A stretch of 64,000 bases of DNA from Burkholderiaceae bacterium (GCA_019236735.1 JAFAIM010000019.1:62001-126000), one strand, 5' to 3'; positions 1 through 8,737 are shown, counted from the first letter of the stretch. Program-made: numbers and translations. The notes: generated by a model from the letters alone, not told the origin.

Positions 1-1
1 C

Positions 2-325
2 GATGGCCACTCGTTTCGCCGAGCGGTAATGGTGGAGTTTCCGCAGCGCGGACAATGGGCCGTCGCGTTCGTGGTTGGCTCGCCCAGCGAGCGTGTTGCC
101 AGCGAGCTGGGAGAAGGGTTGCTGGTCGTGTACGTGCCGACCGCCCCCAACCCGACCTCGGGCTACACGTTGGTGGTCAAGCCCGACGAGGTGCGTGACC
201 TGGACATGAGCGTGGACGACGCGCTGAAGTTCGTGATCTCGCTTGGTGTCGTCGGCGCGAATACGCCGAAGGCAATCGAGTCCGGGGTTGCAGACTCGGG
301 ACAGAAATTGGGACGGCAACAATGA
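2..325 (+). CDS. DUF502 family protein, C-terminal part
   Basis: This is the last 107 codons of a gene that enters from outside the window; the frame is open to the first base. The segment '[17 protein letters not shown]' followed by '[18 protein letters not shown]' is the characteristic end of DUF502 membrane proteins, whose N-terminal part (not visible here) normally carries two transmembrane segments. Family function is unknown. The stop overlaps the aspS start by four bases (ATGA), so the two are probably translated together. This gene directly before aspS is the usual order in Burkholderiales. Confidence 0.85.
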   Translation, partial: DGHSFRRAVMVEFPQRGQWAVAFVVGSPSERVASELGEGLLVVYVPTAPNPTSGYTLVVKPDEVRDLDMSVDDALKFVISLGVVGANTPKAIESGVADSGQKLGRQQ

Positions 326-2127
326 GAACGGAATACTGCGGGCTGGTCGACGAGCGGTTCATCGGCAAGCCGGTCGACCTGTACGGTTGGGTGCACCGCC
401 GGCGCGATCACGGCGGGGTGATCTTTATCGACTTGCGCGACCGCGAGGGGCTGGTGCAGGTCGTGTGCGATCCCGATCGCCCCCCCGTCTTTGCCACTGC
501 CGAGGGTATCCGCAACGAGTACTGCATTCGCGTCGAAGGAGTGGTGCGGCGCCGCCCGGAGGGCACCGCCAATGCTGCACTGGCGAGCGGACAGGTCGAG
601 GTGCTGTGTGAGCGACTGACCGTGCTGAATCCCTCGGTATCGCCGCCGTTCCAGTTGGACGAGGAAGATCTGTCGGAGGCCACGCGCCTGACGCACCGGG
701 TGATCGATCTGCGCCGCCCCGTCATGCAGCGCAATCTGCGCTTGCGTTTTCGCGTGGCCAGCGCTGCGCGCCGATACCTGGATGAGCACGGCTTCATCGA
801 CATCGAGACGCCAATGCTGACCAAGAGCACTCCGGAGGGCGCGCGCGACTACCTGGTTCCATCGCGGGTCCACCCGGGGATGTTCTTCGCGTTGCCACAA
901 TCGCCGCAACTGTTCAAGCAGATGCTGATGGTGGCCGGGTTCGACCGCTACTACCAGATCACCAAGTGCTTCCGCGACGAGGACTTGCGCGCCGACCGCC
1001 AGCCCGAATTCACACAGATCGACGTCGAAACGTCGTTCCTGCCCGAGACCGAGATTCGGGCATTGATGGAGGACATGATCCGCACGGTGTTTGCGCAGAC
1101 GCTCGACGTTCAGCTGCCGAATCCGTTTCCGGTGATCACCTACAAGGATGCGATGAGCCGCTTTGGATCCGACAAGCCCGATCTGCGCGTGCGCCTCGAG
1201 CTCACCGAGCTCACCGAGGTGATGCGCGACGTCGATTTCAAAGTGTTCCGCTCGGCGGCCGAGCTGGCAGACGGCCGGGTGGCGGCGCTGCGGGTGCCCG
1301 GCGGCGGCCAGATGCCGCGCTCGGAAATCGATTCGTACACCCAATTCGTTGCGATCTACGGAGCCAAGGGCTTGGCATACATCAAGGTGAACGAACGCGC
1401 ACGCGGCCGCGACGGTTTGCAATCGCCGATCGTCAAGAATCTGCACGATCGGGCGCTCGGCGAGATTGTCTCGCACACGCAAGCACAGGACGGTGACCTG
1501 ATTTTCTTCGGCGCCGACCGCGCGCGCATTGTGGCCGACAGCCTGGGGGCGCTGCGCACGCGAATCGGACACTCCGACTTCGGCCGCGAAAATGGGCTGT
1601 TCGAACAGGGCTGGCGACCGCTCTGGGTAGTGGATTTCCCGATGTTCGAGTTCGACGAGCAAGAGCAGCGCTGGGTCGCTGCGCATCACCCGTTCACATC
1701 GCCGAAGGACGGACACGAGGACTACCTCGAGTCCGATCCGGGACGTTGCCTGGCCAAGGCATACGACATGGCATTGAACGGTTGGGAGATCGGCGGCGGG
1801 TCGGTGCGGATTCACCGTGCCGACGTGCAAAGCAAGGTGTTCGAGGCACTTCGAATCGGGGCGGAGGAGGCGCGCGCGAAGTTCGGGTTCTTGCTCGATG
1901 CGCTGCAGTACGGCGCGCCGCCGCATGGCGGTATCGCGTTCGGACTCGACCGCATCGTCACGATGATGGCAGGCGCAGAGTCGATTCGCGACGTGATCGC
2001 GTTCCCGAAAACCCAGCGAGCCCAGTGTCTGCTGACGCAGGCGCCTTCGCCGGTGGACGAGCGTCAGTTGCGCGAGCTGCACATCCGCGTCCGCGGCGAG
2101 GCTAACGTGGCCGCGCCGGAGCGTTAG
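322..2127 (+). CDS. aspS: Aspartyl-tRNA synthetase, probably non-discriminating
   Basis: This cytoplasmic class IIb synthetase charges tRNA(Asp) with aspartate using ATP. It has 601 residues, the normal bacterial length: an N-terminal OB-fold anticodon-binding domain (about 1-110), the catalytic core with motif 2 (around C216-F217-R218-D219-E220) and motif 3 (G541-L542-D543-R544), and the bacterial GAD insertion between them. The loop after 'GWVHRRRD' reads His30-Gly31-Gly32. Known non-discriminating enzymes, such as that of Pseudomonas aeruginosa, carry His-Gly there, whereas the discriminating E. coli enzyme has Leu. I therefore infer that it also makes Asp-tRNA(Asn), which would need the amidotransferase GatCAB, not present in this window. 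The ATG start overlaps the preceding stop. Confidence 0.97.
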   Translation: MRTEYCGLVDERFIGKPVDLYGWVHRRRDHGGVIFIDLRDREGLVQVVCDPDRPPVFATAEGIRNEYCIRVEGVVRRRPEGTANAALASGQVEVLCERLTVLNPSVSPPFQLDEEDLSEATRLTHRVIDLRRPVMQRNLRLRFRVASAARRYLDEHGFIDIETPMLTKSTPEGARDYLVPSRVHPGMFFALPQSPQLFKQMLMVAGFDRYYQITKCFRDEDLRADRQPEFTQIDVETSFLPETEIRALMEDMIRTVFAQTLDVQLPNPFPVITYKDAMSRFGSDKPDLRVRLELTELTEVMRDVDFKVFRSAAELADGRVAALRVPGGGQMPRSEIDSYTQFVAIYGAKGLAYIKVNERARGRDGLQSPIVKNLHDRALGEIVSHTQAQDGDLIFFGADRARIVADSLGALRTRIGHSDFGRENGLFEQGWRPLWVVDFPMFEFDEQEQRWVAAHHPFTSPKDGHEDYLESDPGRCLAKAYDMALNGWEIGGGSVRIHRADVQSKVFEALRIGAEEARAKFGFLLDALQYGAPPHGGIAFGLDRIVTMMAGAESIRDVIAFPKTQRAQCLLTQAPSPVDERQLRELHIRVRGEANVAAPER

Positions 2128-2197
2128 CCCTCGATGCGCAGGGTGCACGACGCGTAGCCCGGTTCATCGGCATGTCTCCTAATTTCGCTGGAATGCG

Positions 2198-2644
2198 GTG
2201 GTGCACGTGCTATTCAAGGTGCCTGAGTCCGTCCTCGTCGTGATCCACACGCCGGACCTGCAGACGCTGTTGCTGGAGCGTGCGGACCACCCGGGCTTCT
2301 GGCAGTCGGTCACCGGCAGTCTGGCCCGACTGGACGAACCGCTGCGCGCCACGTGCGCGCGCGAGGTCGAAGAAGAAACCGGGCTGCATGCGGCGATGGA
2401 GGATTTCGACGATTGGCAGACCGAGCGCGAATACCCGATCTTTCCCCAGTGGCGCAGCCGCTACGCGCCTGGCGTGACGCACAATCGCGAGCACGTGTTC
2501 GGCTTGCGGGTTGGCGAGCCGTTCTTGGCGCGACTGTCTCCGCGCGAGCACACACGATCGCGCTGGCTGCCCTGGAGCGAGGCGGCCGACGCCTGCTTCT
2601 CGTGGACCAACGCAAAGGCGATCCGCTCGCTTGGATCCAGATGA
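2198..2644 (+). CDS. nudB: Dihydroneopterin triphosphate diphosphatase (Nudix)
   Basis: This 148-residue Nudix hydrolase most resembles NudB, which removes pyrophosphate from dihydroneopterin triphosphate in folate synthesis. Diagnostic stretches are 'FWQSVTGSL', the Nudix helix 'REVEEETGL' (Glu ligands for Mg2+) and 'RYAPGVTHNREH', all shared with E. coli NudB. The Nudix box has one extra residue between the first Gly and the Glu (GX6E instead of GX5E), a spacing I recall in related betaproteobacterial proteins. Two adjacent GTG codons (2198 and 2201) are possible starts. The gene follows aspS by 70 bases, and its stop overlaps the next start (ATGA). Confidence 0.88.
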   Translation: MVHVLFKVPESVLVVIHTPDLQTLLLERADHPGFWQSVTGSLARLDEPLRATCAREVEEETGLHAAMEDFDDWQTEREYPIFPQWRSRYAPGVTHNREHVFGLRVGEPFLARLSPREHTRSRWLPWSEAADACFSWTNAKAIRSLGSR

Positions 2645-3429
2645 AATTCCGCGCAGCCACCTACAACATCGCCAAAGGCGCTACCGGAATCGCCGGGCGC
2701 TCACGCGTGCACGATGTGAGAATGGCGCTGCACCTGATCGACGCCGACGTCGTGTTTCTGCAGGAAGTGCAAGACCGCAACGATCGCCGCCGACTGCAGC
2801 GCCCGGCGGCCGCGCAGCTGGATTTTCTCGCGACCAGCGGCTATCCGCACCACGCCTACGGCATCAACGCCATTTACTCCCACGGACACCACGGAAACGC
2901 AATCCTGTCGCGCTATCCGATCACCAGTTACACGAACCACGACATCTCCGACCATGCGCTCGAGCGGCGCGGCATGCTGCACGCGGTGATCGAGCCGGTG
3001 GACGTGCCGCCGATCCACCTGATCTGCCTGCACTTGGGCCTCGTCAAGATGAGCCGCCTGCGCCAGGCGCGCTTCGTCGTCGATTTTGTCGAGCAGGAAA
3101 TCCCGGCGCGTGCACCGCTGATCGTCGCTGGCGACTTCAACGACTGGCAGCAGCGGGTCGATCTGGAACTGCGCGGGCGGCTGGGCGTTGCCGAAGTCAG
3201 CGACACTCGCGAGCTGGGGATGCTGGAACGCATGATCCCGTGGCGGCGCCGCGCACGGCCGGCTCGCACGTTCCCAAGCGTCGCGCCTTGGCTGCGGCTG
3301 GATCGGATTTACGTGCGCGGGCTGGGCGTGCGCCATACGAGGGTGCCGCGCGGGCGCACCTGGGCGAGCAGGTCGGATCACGTGCCGCTGATCGCCGACC
3401 TGGAGCTGCGATCCGGGACCTGCGCTTGA
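2641..3429 (+). CDS. Endonuclease/exonuclease/phosphatase family hydrolase
   Basis: This 262-residue protein has the DNase I-like (EEP) fold, a metal-dependent phosphodiesterase or phosphatase. Visible signature residues are the N-terminal 'ATYNIAKG', the metal-binding Glu in 'LQEVQ', 'HGNAILSRYP', 'LHLG', the catalytic 'GDFNDW' and the C-terminal 'SDHVPL'. The frame is open further upstream, but the ATG at 2641 overlaps the nudB stop and fits the family start, so I chose it. It has no signal peptide. In related genomes the same gene sits between nudB and a cardiolipin synthase. The substrate cannot be told from sequence; nucleic acid, phospholipid head group and inositol phosphate are all known for the fold. 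Confidence 0.88.
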   Translation: MKFRAATYNIAKGATGIAGRSRVHDVRMALHLIDADVVFLQEVQDRNDRRRLQRPAAAQLDFLATSGYPHHAYGINAIYSHGHHGNAILSRYPITSYTNHDISDHALERRGMLHAVIEPVDVPPIHLICLHLGLVKMSRLRQARFVVDFVEQEIPARAPLIVAGDFNDWQQRVDLELRGRLGVAEVSDTRELGMLERMIPWRRRARPARTFPSVAPWLRLDRIYVRGLGVRHTRVPRGRTWASRSDHVPLIADLELRSGTCA

Positions 3430-4655
3430 GCCAGGATCCCGACACGCGCCTGCCACAGCGCCTCGCCCGGCTCGCCCGTGCGCGCCTGGAGCTGCCCAGA
3501 GGCGGACAGCTCACCGACGGCAACCGGATCCGACTTCTGTCAACGGGACTCGAATACTTCCCTGAGCTTCTGCGCTCGATCGAGTCCGCGCGGCGCTCGA
3601 TCCACCTGGAGACCTACCTGTACGAAGACGATCCAATCGGTCGCGAGGTCACCCAGGCCTTGTTGCGGGCCGCCGACCGCGGCGCGCAGGTGCGGCTGAT
3701 CGTCGACGGCTTCGGCGGCGGAGAGCATGCCCGCAAGATGGCGCGCGAACTGCCGCCGCAGGGGGTACAGATCCGGATCTACCGCACCGAACGATGGTGG
3801 CGTCTGCAGCGGCGTCTGTTCCGCAGGCTGCACCGCAAGATCGCCGTGATCGACGAGATCAGGGCGTTTGTCGGTGGAATTAACATCATTGCCGAACCGG
3901 CGAACGAACCGGGTCCGCGCCTCGACTTCGCAGTCGAATGCGAGGGCCCGATCGTTTCGCCGATCGCGCTGAGCGCAGACCGGCTTTGGTGGACCCTTTC
4001 GCTGCCTAGCCTGACCGAAGCGGTTGCTCCGTTCCCACGCCGGCTCGGCTTGCGCACCCAGCAACCGGTACGGGGGGACGTGCGCGCCGCGCTGCTGCTG
4101 CGGGACAACCTGCTGCATCGGCGCACGATCGAGCGAGCCTACCTCGAAGCGTTGGCTTCGGCGCGGCGCGACGTGTTGATCGCATCCGCATACTTCATTC
4201 CGGGGCGGCGCTTGCGTGCGGCGCTGCTCGACGCGGCCCGGCGCGGCGTGCGCGTGCGGCTGCTGCTGCAGGGCCGCCTCGAGCACGTGTTGCAGTTCTA
4301 CGCACAGCATGCGTTGTATGGCCAGTTGGTATCGGCGGGTGTCGAGGTCTACCTGTACACGCGCAGTTTTCTGCATGCGAAGGCGGCCGTGATCGACGAT
4401 GACTGGGCCACGGTGGGGTCCAGCAACCTCGACCCGTACAGTCTGCTGCTGGCGCGCGAGGCCAACGTGCTGGTGCTCGACACTGCATTGACCAGCGCGC
4501 TGCGTGCCCGGCTGGAACAAGGTATCGCAGAGTCGATCCAATTCGGTCCCGAGGATCTGCTACGCCGCTCGCGCCTGACCCGCGTCTTCGATTGGATTGC
4601 CTACGGCATCATGCGCGTCGCCACGCAAATCGTCGCTCAGGACCGCAACTACTAG
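3426..4655 (+). CDS. clsB: Cardiolipin synthase B (phospholipase D family)
   Basis: This enzyme joins phosphatidylglycerol with another phospholipid to make cardiolipin at the inner membrane. Of 409 residues, it carries the two HKD motifs of the phospholipase D superfamily: H136-K138-D143 ('HRKIAVID') followed by 'VGGINI', and H317-K319-D324 ('HAKAAVID') followed by 'GSSNLDPYS'. It lacks the N-terminal transmembrane pair of ClsA, which places it with ClsB. The start is TTG at 3426, overlapping the stop of the preceding gene as TTGA; no other usable start codon lies in frame before the conserved region. The gene ends 16 bases from a convergent gene. Confidence 0.9.
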   Translation: MSQDPDTRLPQRLARLARARLELPRGGQLTDGNRIRLLSTGLEYFPELLRSIESARRSIHLETYLYEDDPIGREVTQALLRAADRGAQVRLIVDGFGGGEHARKMARELPPQGVQIRIYRTERWWRLQRRLFRRLHRKIAVIDEIRAFVGGINIIAEPANEPGPRLDFAVECEGPIVSPIALSADRLWWTLSLPSLTEAVAPFPRRLGLRTQQPVRGDVRAALLLRDNLLHRRTIERAYLEALASARRDVLIASAYFIPGRRLRAALLDAARRGVRVRLLLQGRLEHVLQFYAQHALYGQLVSAGVEVYLYTRSFLHAKAAVIDDDWATVGSSNLDPYSLLLAREANVLVLDTALTSALRARLEQGIAESIQFGPEDLLRRSRLTRVFDWIAYGIMRVATQIVAQDRNY

Positions 4656-4675
4656 GAGGGCGCAAACCCTCTAGT
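4651..4675. terminator. Imperfect hairpin spanning two convergent stop codons
   Basis: ACTAGGAGGG, a six-base loop, then CCCTCTAGT form a nine-pair stem with one bulged G. It contains the TAG stop of clsB on the plus strand and the TAG stop of the convergent glycosyltransferase on the minus strand. There is no run of T on either side, so any role as a bidirectional terminator is inference. Confidence 0.4.
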
Positions 4676-6254
4676 GGGGCGCCGCAGGCTCCTGCCGAAT
4701 CGCCGGCGCCTGCGCAGACACCACCATCACGCCGCCTTCGTCGAACAACACCTGTACATTCGCGTCCTTCGGCAGGCGGTCGGCGCGTGTGATCGCGAGC
4801 TCGCCGGGGCGAGGCGGGCGCGATTCGGTGATGCTGCGCCGGTACACGCTGAAACTCGGCACGTTCAGATTCCACTGCACGACGTTCTCGGGGCGCGCGC
4901 GAACGAACTGCGCGGCCCGCTTGACCGGCCCACTCAACACTTCACCGAGCCATGGCGCAACCGCCGTCTGCAGCGCCAGCGTGAGAAGGCCCGCCGCGGC
5001 TGCCAGGCGGCGCCAGCCTGGCCCGGGCAGCGCGGTAAGAGCGACGATGCCGAGCGCGCACGCACATCCGGTAACTGCGTAGTACGAAGCGGGCGCCGCC
5101 TCCAAGGAGCGCTGCGCCAATGCGGCGTAGTACGCGGTGCGCCCTGCGCCGGCGGCTTCGCCCCATCGCTGCACCAGCCAAGGCAGAGACGGCAGGGCGG
5201 CGAGGCCGATCGCGGCGATCACCCGGGCCAGTCGCGCCGTGCCCAGCTCATTGCGGTGCAGCGCCATCAGGATGAAAAGCGGTGTCAGCCCGTACAGAAC
5301 GTAGTGGGGCAGCTTGGTGCCAGAGGCCGAGAAGAAACCGAACACGAAGACGAACCATAGCCACAGATACCGGGTCCATCCCGTGCTCCAGTCCAACCGC
5401 ACGGCGCGAAGTGCCGGTGCCAGCAAGCCGGTCCACGGCAGCAGCAGCAGCGGCACTGCCACGACGTAGTACACGAGACTGCCGGAATGCCCTTCCAAGG
5501 TGCCGCCAAAGCGCTGCAGGTTGTGCTTGACGAAGAAGCCCTCGATAAAGGCGCTGCCGTGCCGGTGCAGCGCGTAGCCGTACCACGGTACGATGATCGC
5601 CGCCAGCAGCAGCCAGCCGGCCGGGTCGAAAGCCGCCCGGCGCCAGTCGCGCATCCGCCGCGCCAGGAGCGCGTACAGCAGCGTCACGGCGACCGGGATC
5701 AACGCGGCGATCGGCCCCTTCGTCAGTACTCCCAGCCCGATCCAGACGTACATCCGTAGCAACGGCCGGCGCTCACCGCCGTCGATGTGGCGCCAGGCGT
5801 CCAGCATGGCTGCCGCCAGCAGGGCGTTGAGCAGTGCATCGGCGGTTGCTGCGTGCGCGATCAGTGTCACCCCGATGCACGTTGCCGCAATCCACGCCGC
5901 CAGCTCCCCGGTCCCGGCGTCCAGCCGAGGCGAGACGAAACGGCCGACTGTGCCGATCCATGCCAGCGCGGCCAGAGCCGACGGCAAGCGCAGCGCGAAT
6001 TCGTTCAAGCCAAGCGTTGCGACGCAGGCGGCCTGCAGCCAGTAGATCAGGATCGGCTTGTCGAAGCGAGGCGCTCCGTTCAGGGTGGTAGACAGCCAGT
6101 CGCCGCTGGCGAGCATTTCGCGCGTGGCCTCGCCGAACGCGCCTTCGTCGATGTCGAATAGTGGCGGCAGCCCGAGCGCAGGTACCAGCAACAGCGCCGC
6201 AGCGATCAGCACTGCCATTTGCAGGCGACGCCGCTGCAGGATTGCGCCGCTCAC
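4671..6254 (-). CDS. ArnT/PMT-like membrane glycosyltransferase (GT-C fold)
   Basis: This 527-residue polytopic inner-membrane protein has a first transmembrane helix at about 13-31, followed by the periplasmic loop 'LFDIDEGAFGEATREML', which holds the acidic residues typical of the ArnT and protein O-mannosyltransferase family. Next come 'FDKPILIYWLQ' and 'LTKGPIAALIPVAVT', also typical. Members move a sugar from an undecaprenyl- or dolichyl-phosphate carrier to lipid A or another periplasmic acceptor. At least ten further hydrophobic segments can be read. It lies 66 bases after a PAP2 phosphatase on the same strand, a common pairing since such enzymes recycle lipid carriers or trim lipid A. 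The acceptor is unknown, so I give no gene symbol. Confidence 0.82.
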   Translation of the reverse strand: MSGAILQRRRLQMAVLIAAALLLVPALGLPPLFDIDEGAFGEATREMLASGDWLSTTLNGAPRFDKPILIYWLQAACVATLGLNEFALRLPSALAALAWIGTVGRFVSPRLDAGTGELAAWIAATCIGVTLIAHAATADALLNALLAAAMLDAWRHIDGGERRPLLRMYVWIGLGVLTKGPIAALIPVAVTLLYALLARRMRDWRRAAFDPAGWLLLAAIIVPWYGYALHRHGSAFIEGFFVKHNLQRFGGTLEGHSGSLVYYVVAVPLLLLPWTGLLAPALRAVRLDWSTGWTRYLWLWFVFVFGFFSASGTKLPHYVLYGLTPLFILMALHRNELGTARLARVIAAIGLAALPSLPWLVQRWGEAAGAGRTAYYAALAQRSLEAAPASYYAVTGCACALGIVALTALPGPGWRRLAAAAGLLTLALQTAVAPWLGEVLSGPVKRAAQFVRARPENVVQWNLNVPSFSVYRRSITESRPPRPGELAITRADRLPKDANVQVLFDEGGVMVVSAQAPAIRQEPAAPH

Positions 6255-6320
6255 CGCGTCACCTCCGCTCCGTGCAAACCGCTGCTGAGCGGCTGTCGCG
6301 TGGTGTCCAACCGGGTCGCC

Positions 6321-7127
6321 TCATCCGCCCGCGCGGGTCTGTGCCCGGTGCTCGGTAAAGTGGCGCCAGAGGGCAATTGCCGCCATCAGCGCGCCGAACA
6401 CCGCCAGCGCCAGCTGAAACGGCCGCGCCAGCGGATAGCCCAGGTCGAGGCGTGCCAATTCGATCGCGCACCCAAAAACGAGTACGGCGAGGGCCGGTCG
6501 CATCGATGGACGGCTGGCCCCCGACAGCCAGCGCTGTTGCACTTGCACACCGGCAGCTGCCGCGAGGAGTCCCAGCCCTGCCCCGGCCAGCGTGTCCGAG
6601 GGCCAGTGCGCACCCACCGCAATACGCGACAGCGCCACTGCGCAGGCAGCCAGCAGAATCGCGATCAGTGTGAACGGCCGGTTGCGATCGCGCCCTCCTG
6701 CCGCGATCACCACCCCGGCGACGAGAAAAGCGGTGATCGAGTGCCCGGAGGGAAAGGAATTGTGCCCGGCCAACCGCATTCCGGTGATGTGGACTGAAGC
6801 TGCGTCCAGCACGGCTGCGGGGCGGGGCGAGTCGATCAGCGCTTTCGGTAGGCGCGACAGCAACAGCGCGACCGGGGCCGCGCACACACCTGCGAGCAGC
6901 ACGCCCGCCTTGCGAATCAGCATCGGCGAAAGCACCATTACGGCGCTCAATCCGTGGCCCAGGATCGTCAGGCAGGAAGGCAGCGCCGCGGGCAGCCACT
7001 GCCAGGCGGCGCCGTTGATGGCCAGGAACAGGGTCCGATCGGGATCGCTGCCGCGCAGCGCCAGTGCCACGACCAGGCACCCGGCCGCCGCGACGATCAG
7101 GAGGCGCGCGGGAGCCATGCGGGGCAT
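6321..7127 (-). CDS. PAP2 superfamily membrane phosphatase
   Basis: This 268-residue integral membrane phosphatase has all three acid-phosphatase motifs: 'KALIDSPRP' (KX6RP), 'FPSGHS' (PSGH) and 'SRIAVGAHWPSD' (SRX5HX3D). Around six hydrophobic helices surround them. Members remove phosphate from lipid substrates such as undecaprenyl pyrophosphate, phosphatidate or lipid A. It is the upstream gene of a two-gene minus-strand unit with the ArnT-like transferase, which suggests a shared role in envelope lipid or lipopolysaccharide modification. Two Met codons (residues 1 and 4) are possible starts. Confidence 0.85.
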   Translation of the reverse strand: MPRMAPARLLIVAAAGCLVVALALRGSDPDRTLFLAINGAAWQWLPAALPSCLTILGHGLSAVMVLSPMLIRKAGVLLAGVCAAPVALLLSRLPKALIDSPRPAAVLDAASVHITGMRLAGHNSFPSGHSITAFLVAGVVIAAGGRDRNRPFTLIAILLAACAVALSRIAVGAHWPSDTLAGAGLGLLAAAAGVQVQQRWLSGASRPSMRPALAVLVFGCAIELARLDLGYPLARPFQLALAVFGALMAAIALWRHFTEHRAQTRAGG

Positions 7128-7472
7128 CCGTTCATTCTATCGCCAGCGGCGTTCCGTCAGGGCCCGCGCGTCGCGGAAACCTCGCCAGGTGTTCCCATGG
7201 ATACAAGATATTGAGCTCCTCTGGCCGATCTTCCAAGATCTAGTAGCCTCTTGTGCGTTGCATCCGTTGGCGCCACGGCCCGGCGGCCCCGTTTTCCCTC
7301 GGGGAAACGCCGCAAATGCGCAATACGGGCATAAATTTCCCTCGGAAAACACTTGATTCCCGTCGCGGTTGGCATAGTATTCGCCTCACGCAACGAGAGC
7401 GCTCTTCACGTTTCCGACGTACCACAAGAACGCTGTCGCTGTGCGTTCACACCAGCACACAGGAGATTTCGG
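7128..7472. promoter_or_regulatory. Intergenic region with three dyads before the SWIB gene
   Basis: This 345-base stretch has no convincing gene. It holds a GATCTT-CC-AAGATC dyad (7227-7240), a dyad around TTTTCCCTCGGGGAAA (7292-7307) and a shorter relative TTTCC-CTC-GGAAA (7336-7348). The last two share the core TTTCCCTCGG and start 43 bases apart, about four helical turns, just upstream of a promoter. They look like binding sites for a dimeric regulator, though none is identified. Confidence 0.55.
7353..7380 (+). promoter_or_regulatory. Sigma-70-type promoter of the SWIB gene
   Basis: TTGATT at 7353-7358 and TAGTAT at 7375-7380 are 16 bases apart and match the -35 and -10 consensus well. 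Transcription would start near 7387, giving a leader of about 85 bases before the start codon at 7473. Confidence 0.6.
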
Positions 7473-7847
7473 ATGGCAATGAAGAAACGCAGCGCGAAGA
7501 AGTCGGGTAAGAAGTCGGCCAAGAAGTCGCCCGCCAAGAAGGCCAGGAAGGTCATGAGGAAGGCGGCGCCGAAAAAAGCGGCCAAGAAGAAAAGCGCACG
7601 TAAGCCGAATGCGGCGTTCATGAAGCCGCTGATGCCTACTGGCCCGCTCGCCGCGATTATCGGCTCCTCCCCAATGCCGCGCACGGAAGTGACCAGCAAG
7701 ATCTGGGCGTACATCAAGAAGAACAAGCTGCAGGACGCGGTCAACCGCCGCAACATCAACGCCGACGAGAAGCTGCGCCCGCTGTTCGGCAAGGCGCAGG
7801 CCACGATGTTCGAGCTGACCAAGTACGTCAGCCGGCACTTGAAGTAA
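7473..7847 (+). CDS. SWIB/MDM2-domain protein with histone H1-like N-terminal tail
   Basis: This 124-residue basic protein has residues 1 to about 48 made almost wholly of Lys, Ala, Ser and Arg, in 'KKSAKKSPAKKA'-like repeats as in bacterial H1-like proteins. The rest is a SWIB domain ('PRTEVTSKIWAYIKKNKLQD', 'NINADEKLRPLFG', 'FELTKYVSRHLK'). It probably binds the nucleoid; SWIB proteins fused to such tails are known from chlamydiae and betaproteobacteria, but their role is not settled. The ATG at 7473 was chosen because AGGAG lies eight bases upstream (7461-7465) and the open frame before it is not protein-like. The gene stands alone, with its own promoter and terminator. Confidence 0.9.
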   Translation: MAMKKRSAKKSGKKSAKKSPAKKARKVMRKAAPKKAAKKKSARKPNAAFMKPLMPTGPLAAIIGSSPMPRTEVTSKIWAYIKKNKLQDAVNRRNINADEKLRPLFGKAQATMFELTKYVSRHLK

Positions 7848-7871
7848 ACCCGCCCAACGCGGCTCTGGTTG

Positions 7872-7908
7872 AAGGGCCGGTAGGGCAACCCGCCGGCCCT
7901 TTTCCTTC
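7872..7908 (+). terminator. Rho-independent terminator after the SWIB gene
   Basis: AAGGGCCGG and CCGGCCCTT form a perfect nine-base-pair stem around a 12-base loop that can itself pair GGG with CCC. It is followed by TTTCCTT and lies 24 bases after the stop codon. Confidence 0.85.
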
Positions 7909-7938
7909 TACGCTTCTGTATTCTCGCTGCAGGAGCGT

Positions 7939-8694
7939 ATGAGCTGGGCGGCCCTCGAGACGGAACCGCTGGACGTCGATGCCGGCGTGGCCGCGCAGCG
8001 GGCGCGCAGCATCGGCAGCACCCTGCAGCGCGTCGCCGTCCCCGTTCTGAGGCTGCGCAACGGTCGCGCCGAGCCCCTGGCGAGCGGGGCGCTGTATGTG
8101 TTCGGAAGCTCGCTGCTGCTTCTGACCTGCCGCCATGTGTTCGATGACGGCGCCAACGCCGGCGACCTGGGCCTGCCGCTCGGCGAAAGCGGAAGGATCC
8201 TTTGGCTGCGGGAGGCCAAGCCTCGCGTGCTCGTCGACCCGGGCGCCGATCTGGCTGCGGTTCGGCTCGGTTGCCGGCGCAGCGCCGGCCTGCTGCGGCG
8301 CCACTGGCGCGCCGCCCCCTTCGATTCACTCGGCTCCGAGGCGCGTGCGCAGATCTACGTGTTGGCCGGCTTTCCGTACGCGCAGATGCGCCGGGTTGGC
8401 ACCGTGTTGCACGCCCGTCCGGTCGTTGTGTTCGCGCGCGGCGAAATGGAGGGCGGCCACCTGAAATTGAGCTATCGGCGCGTGGCGCGGCGCGCCGACG
8501 GCCTCGATATCCACGCGCCTGCGCTGGACGGTGTCTCTGGTGCGACCCTGTGGGCAGTGGTCGAAGGCGACGCGGCCGCTGTCGACTGCGTGCTGCAGCC
8601 GGCGGCTGTGCAGTCTTCGTTCAAGCACGACGGCTACGTGCGTGCAGAACCGGTCGGCGCTTTTTTTCGCCTACTGCAGTCCCGACTGTCGTGA
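7939..8694 (+). CDS. Trypsin-like serine peptidase-domain protein, no signal peptide
   Basis: This 251-residue protein has a readable trypsin-like catalytic triad: His66 in 'LLTCRHVF', Asp104 in 'GADLAAVRL' and Ser200 in 'DGVSGATLW'. The arrangement matches the HtrA/trypsin peptidase fold at about 25-240. It has no signal peptide, lipobox, PDZ domain or transmembrane helix, so it should be cytoplasmic, unlike most bacterial members. It follows the SWIB terminator and faces an HNH nuclease gene. Its substrate is unknown. The similarity could also reflect a peptidase-like binding domain, but the three catalytic residues are all in place. The start is ATG, and a weak GGAG lies upstream. Confidence 0.7.
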   Translation: MSWAALETEPLDVDAGVAAQRARSIGSTLQRVAVPVLRLRNGRAEPLASGALYVFGSSLLLLTCRHVFDDGANAGDLGLPLGESGRILWLREAKPRVLVDPGADLAAVRLGCRRSAGLLRRHWRAAPFDSLGSEARAQIYVLAGFPYAQMRRVGTVLHARPVVVFARGEMEGGHLKLSYRRVARRADGLDIHAPALDGVSGATLWAVVEGDAAAVDCVLQPAAVQSSFKHDGYVRAEPVGAFFRLLQSRLS

Positions 8695-8737
8695 GAGATT
8701 CGGGGGGCAGGCAGGCCCGCTTGACCGAGAGGTGGGG

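Noticed and set aside
163-2148. 661-codon minus-strand open frame opposite aspS
   Set aside because: Antisense to a clear essential gene, no family resemblance, and composition typical of high-G+C shadow frames.
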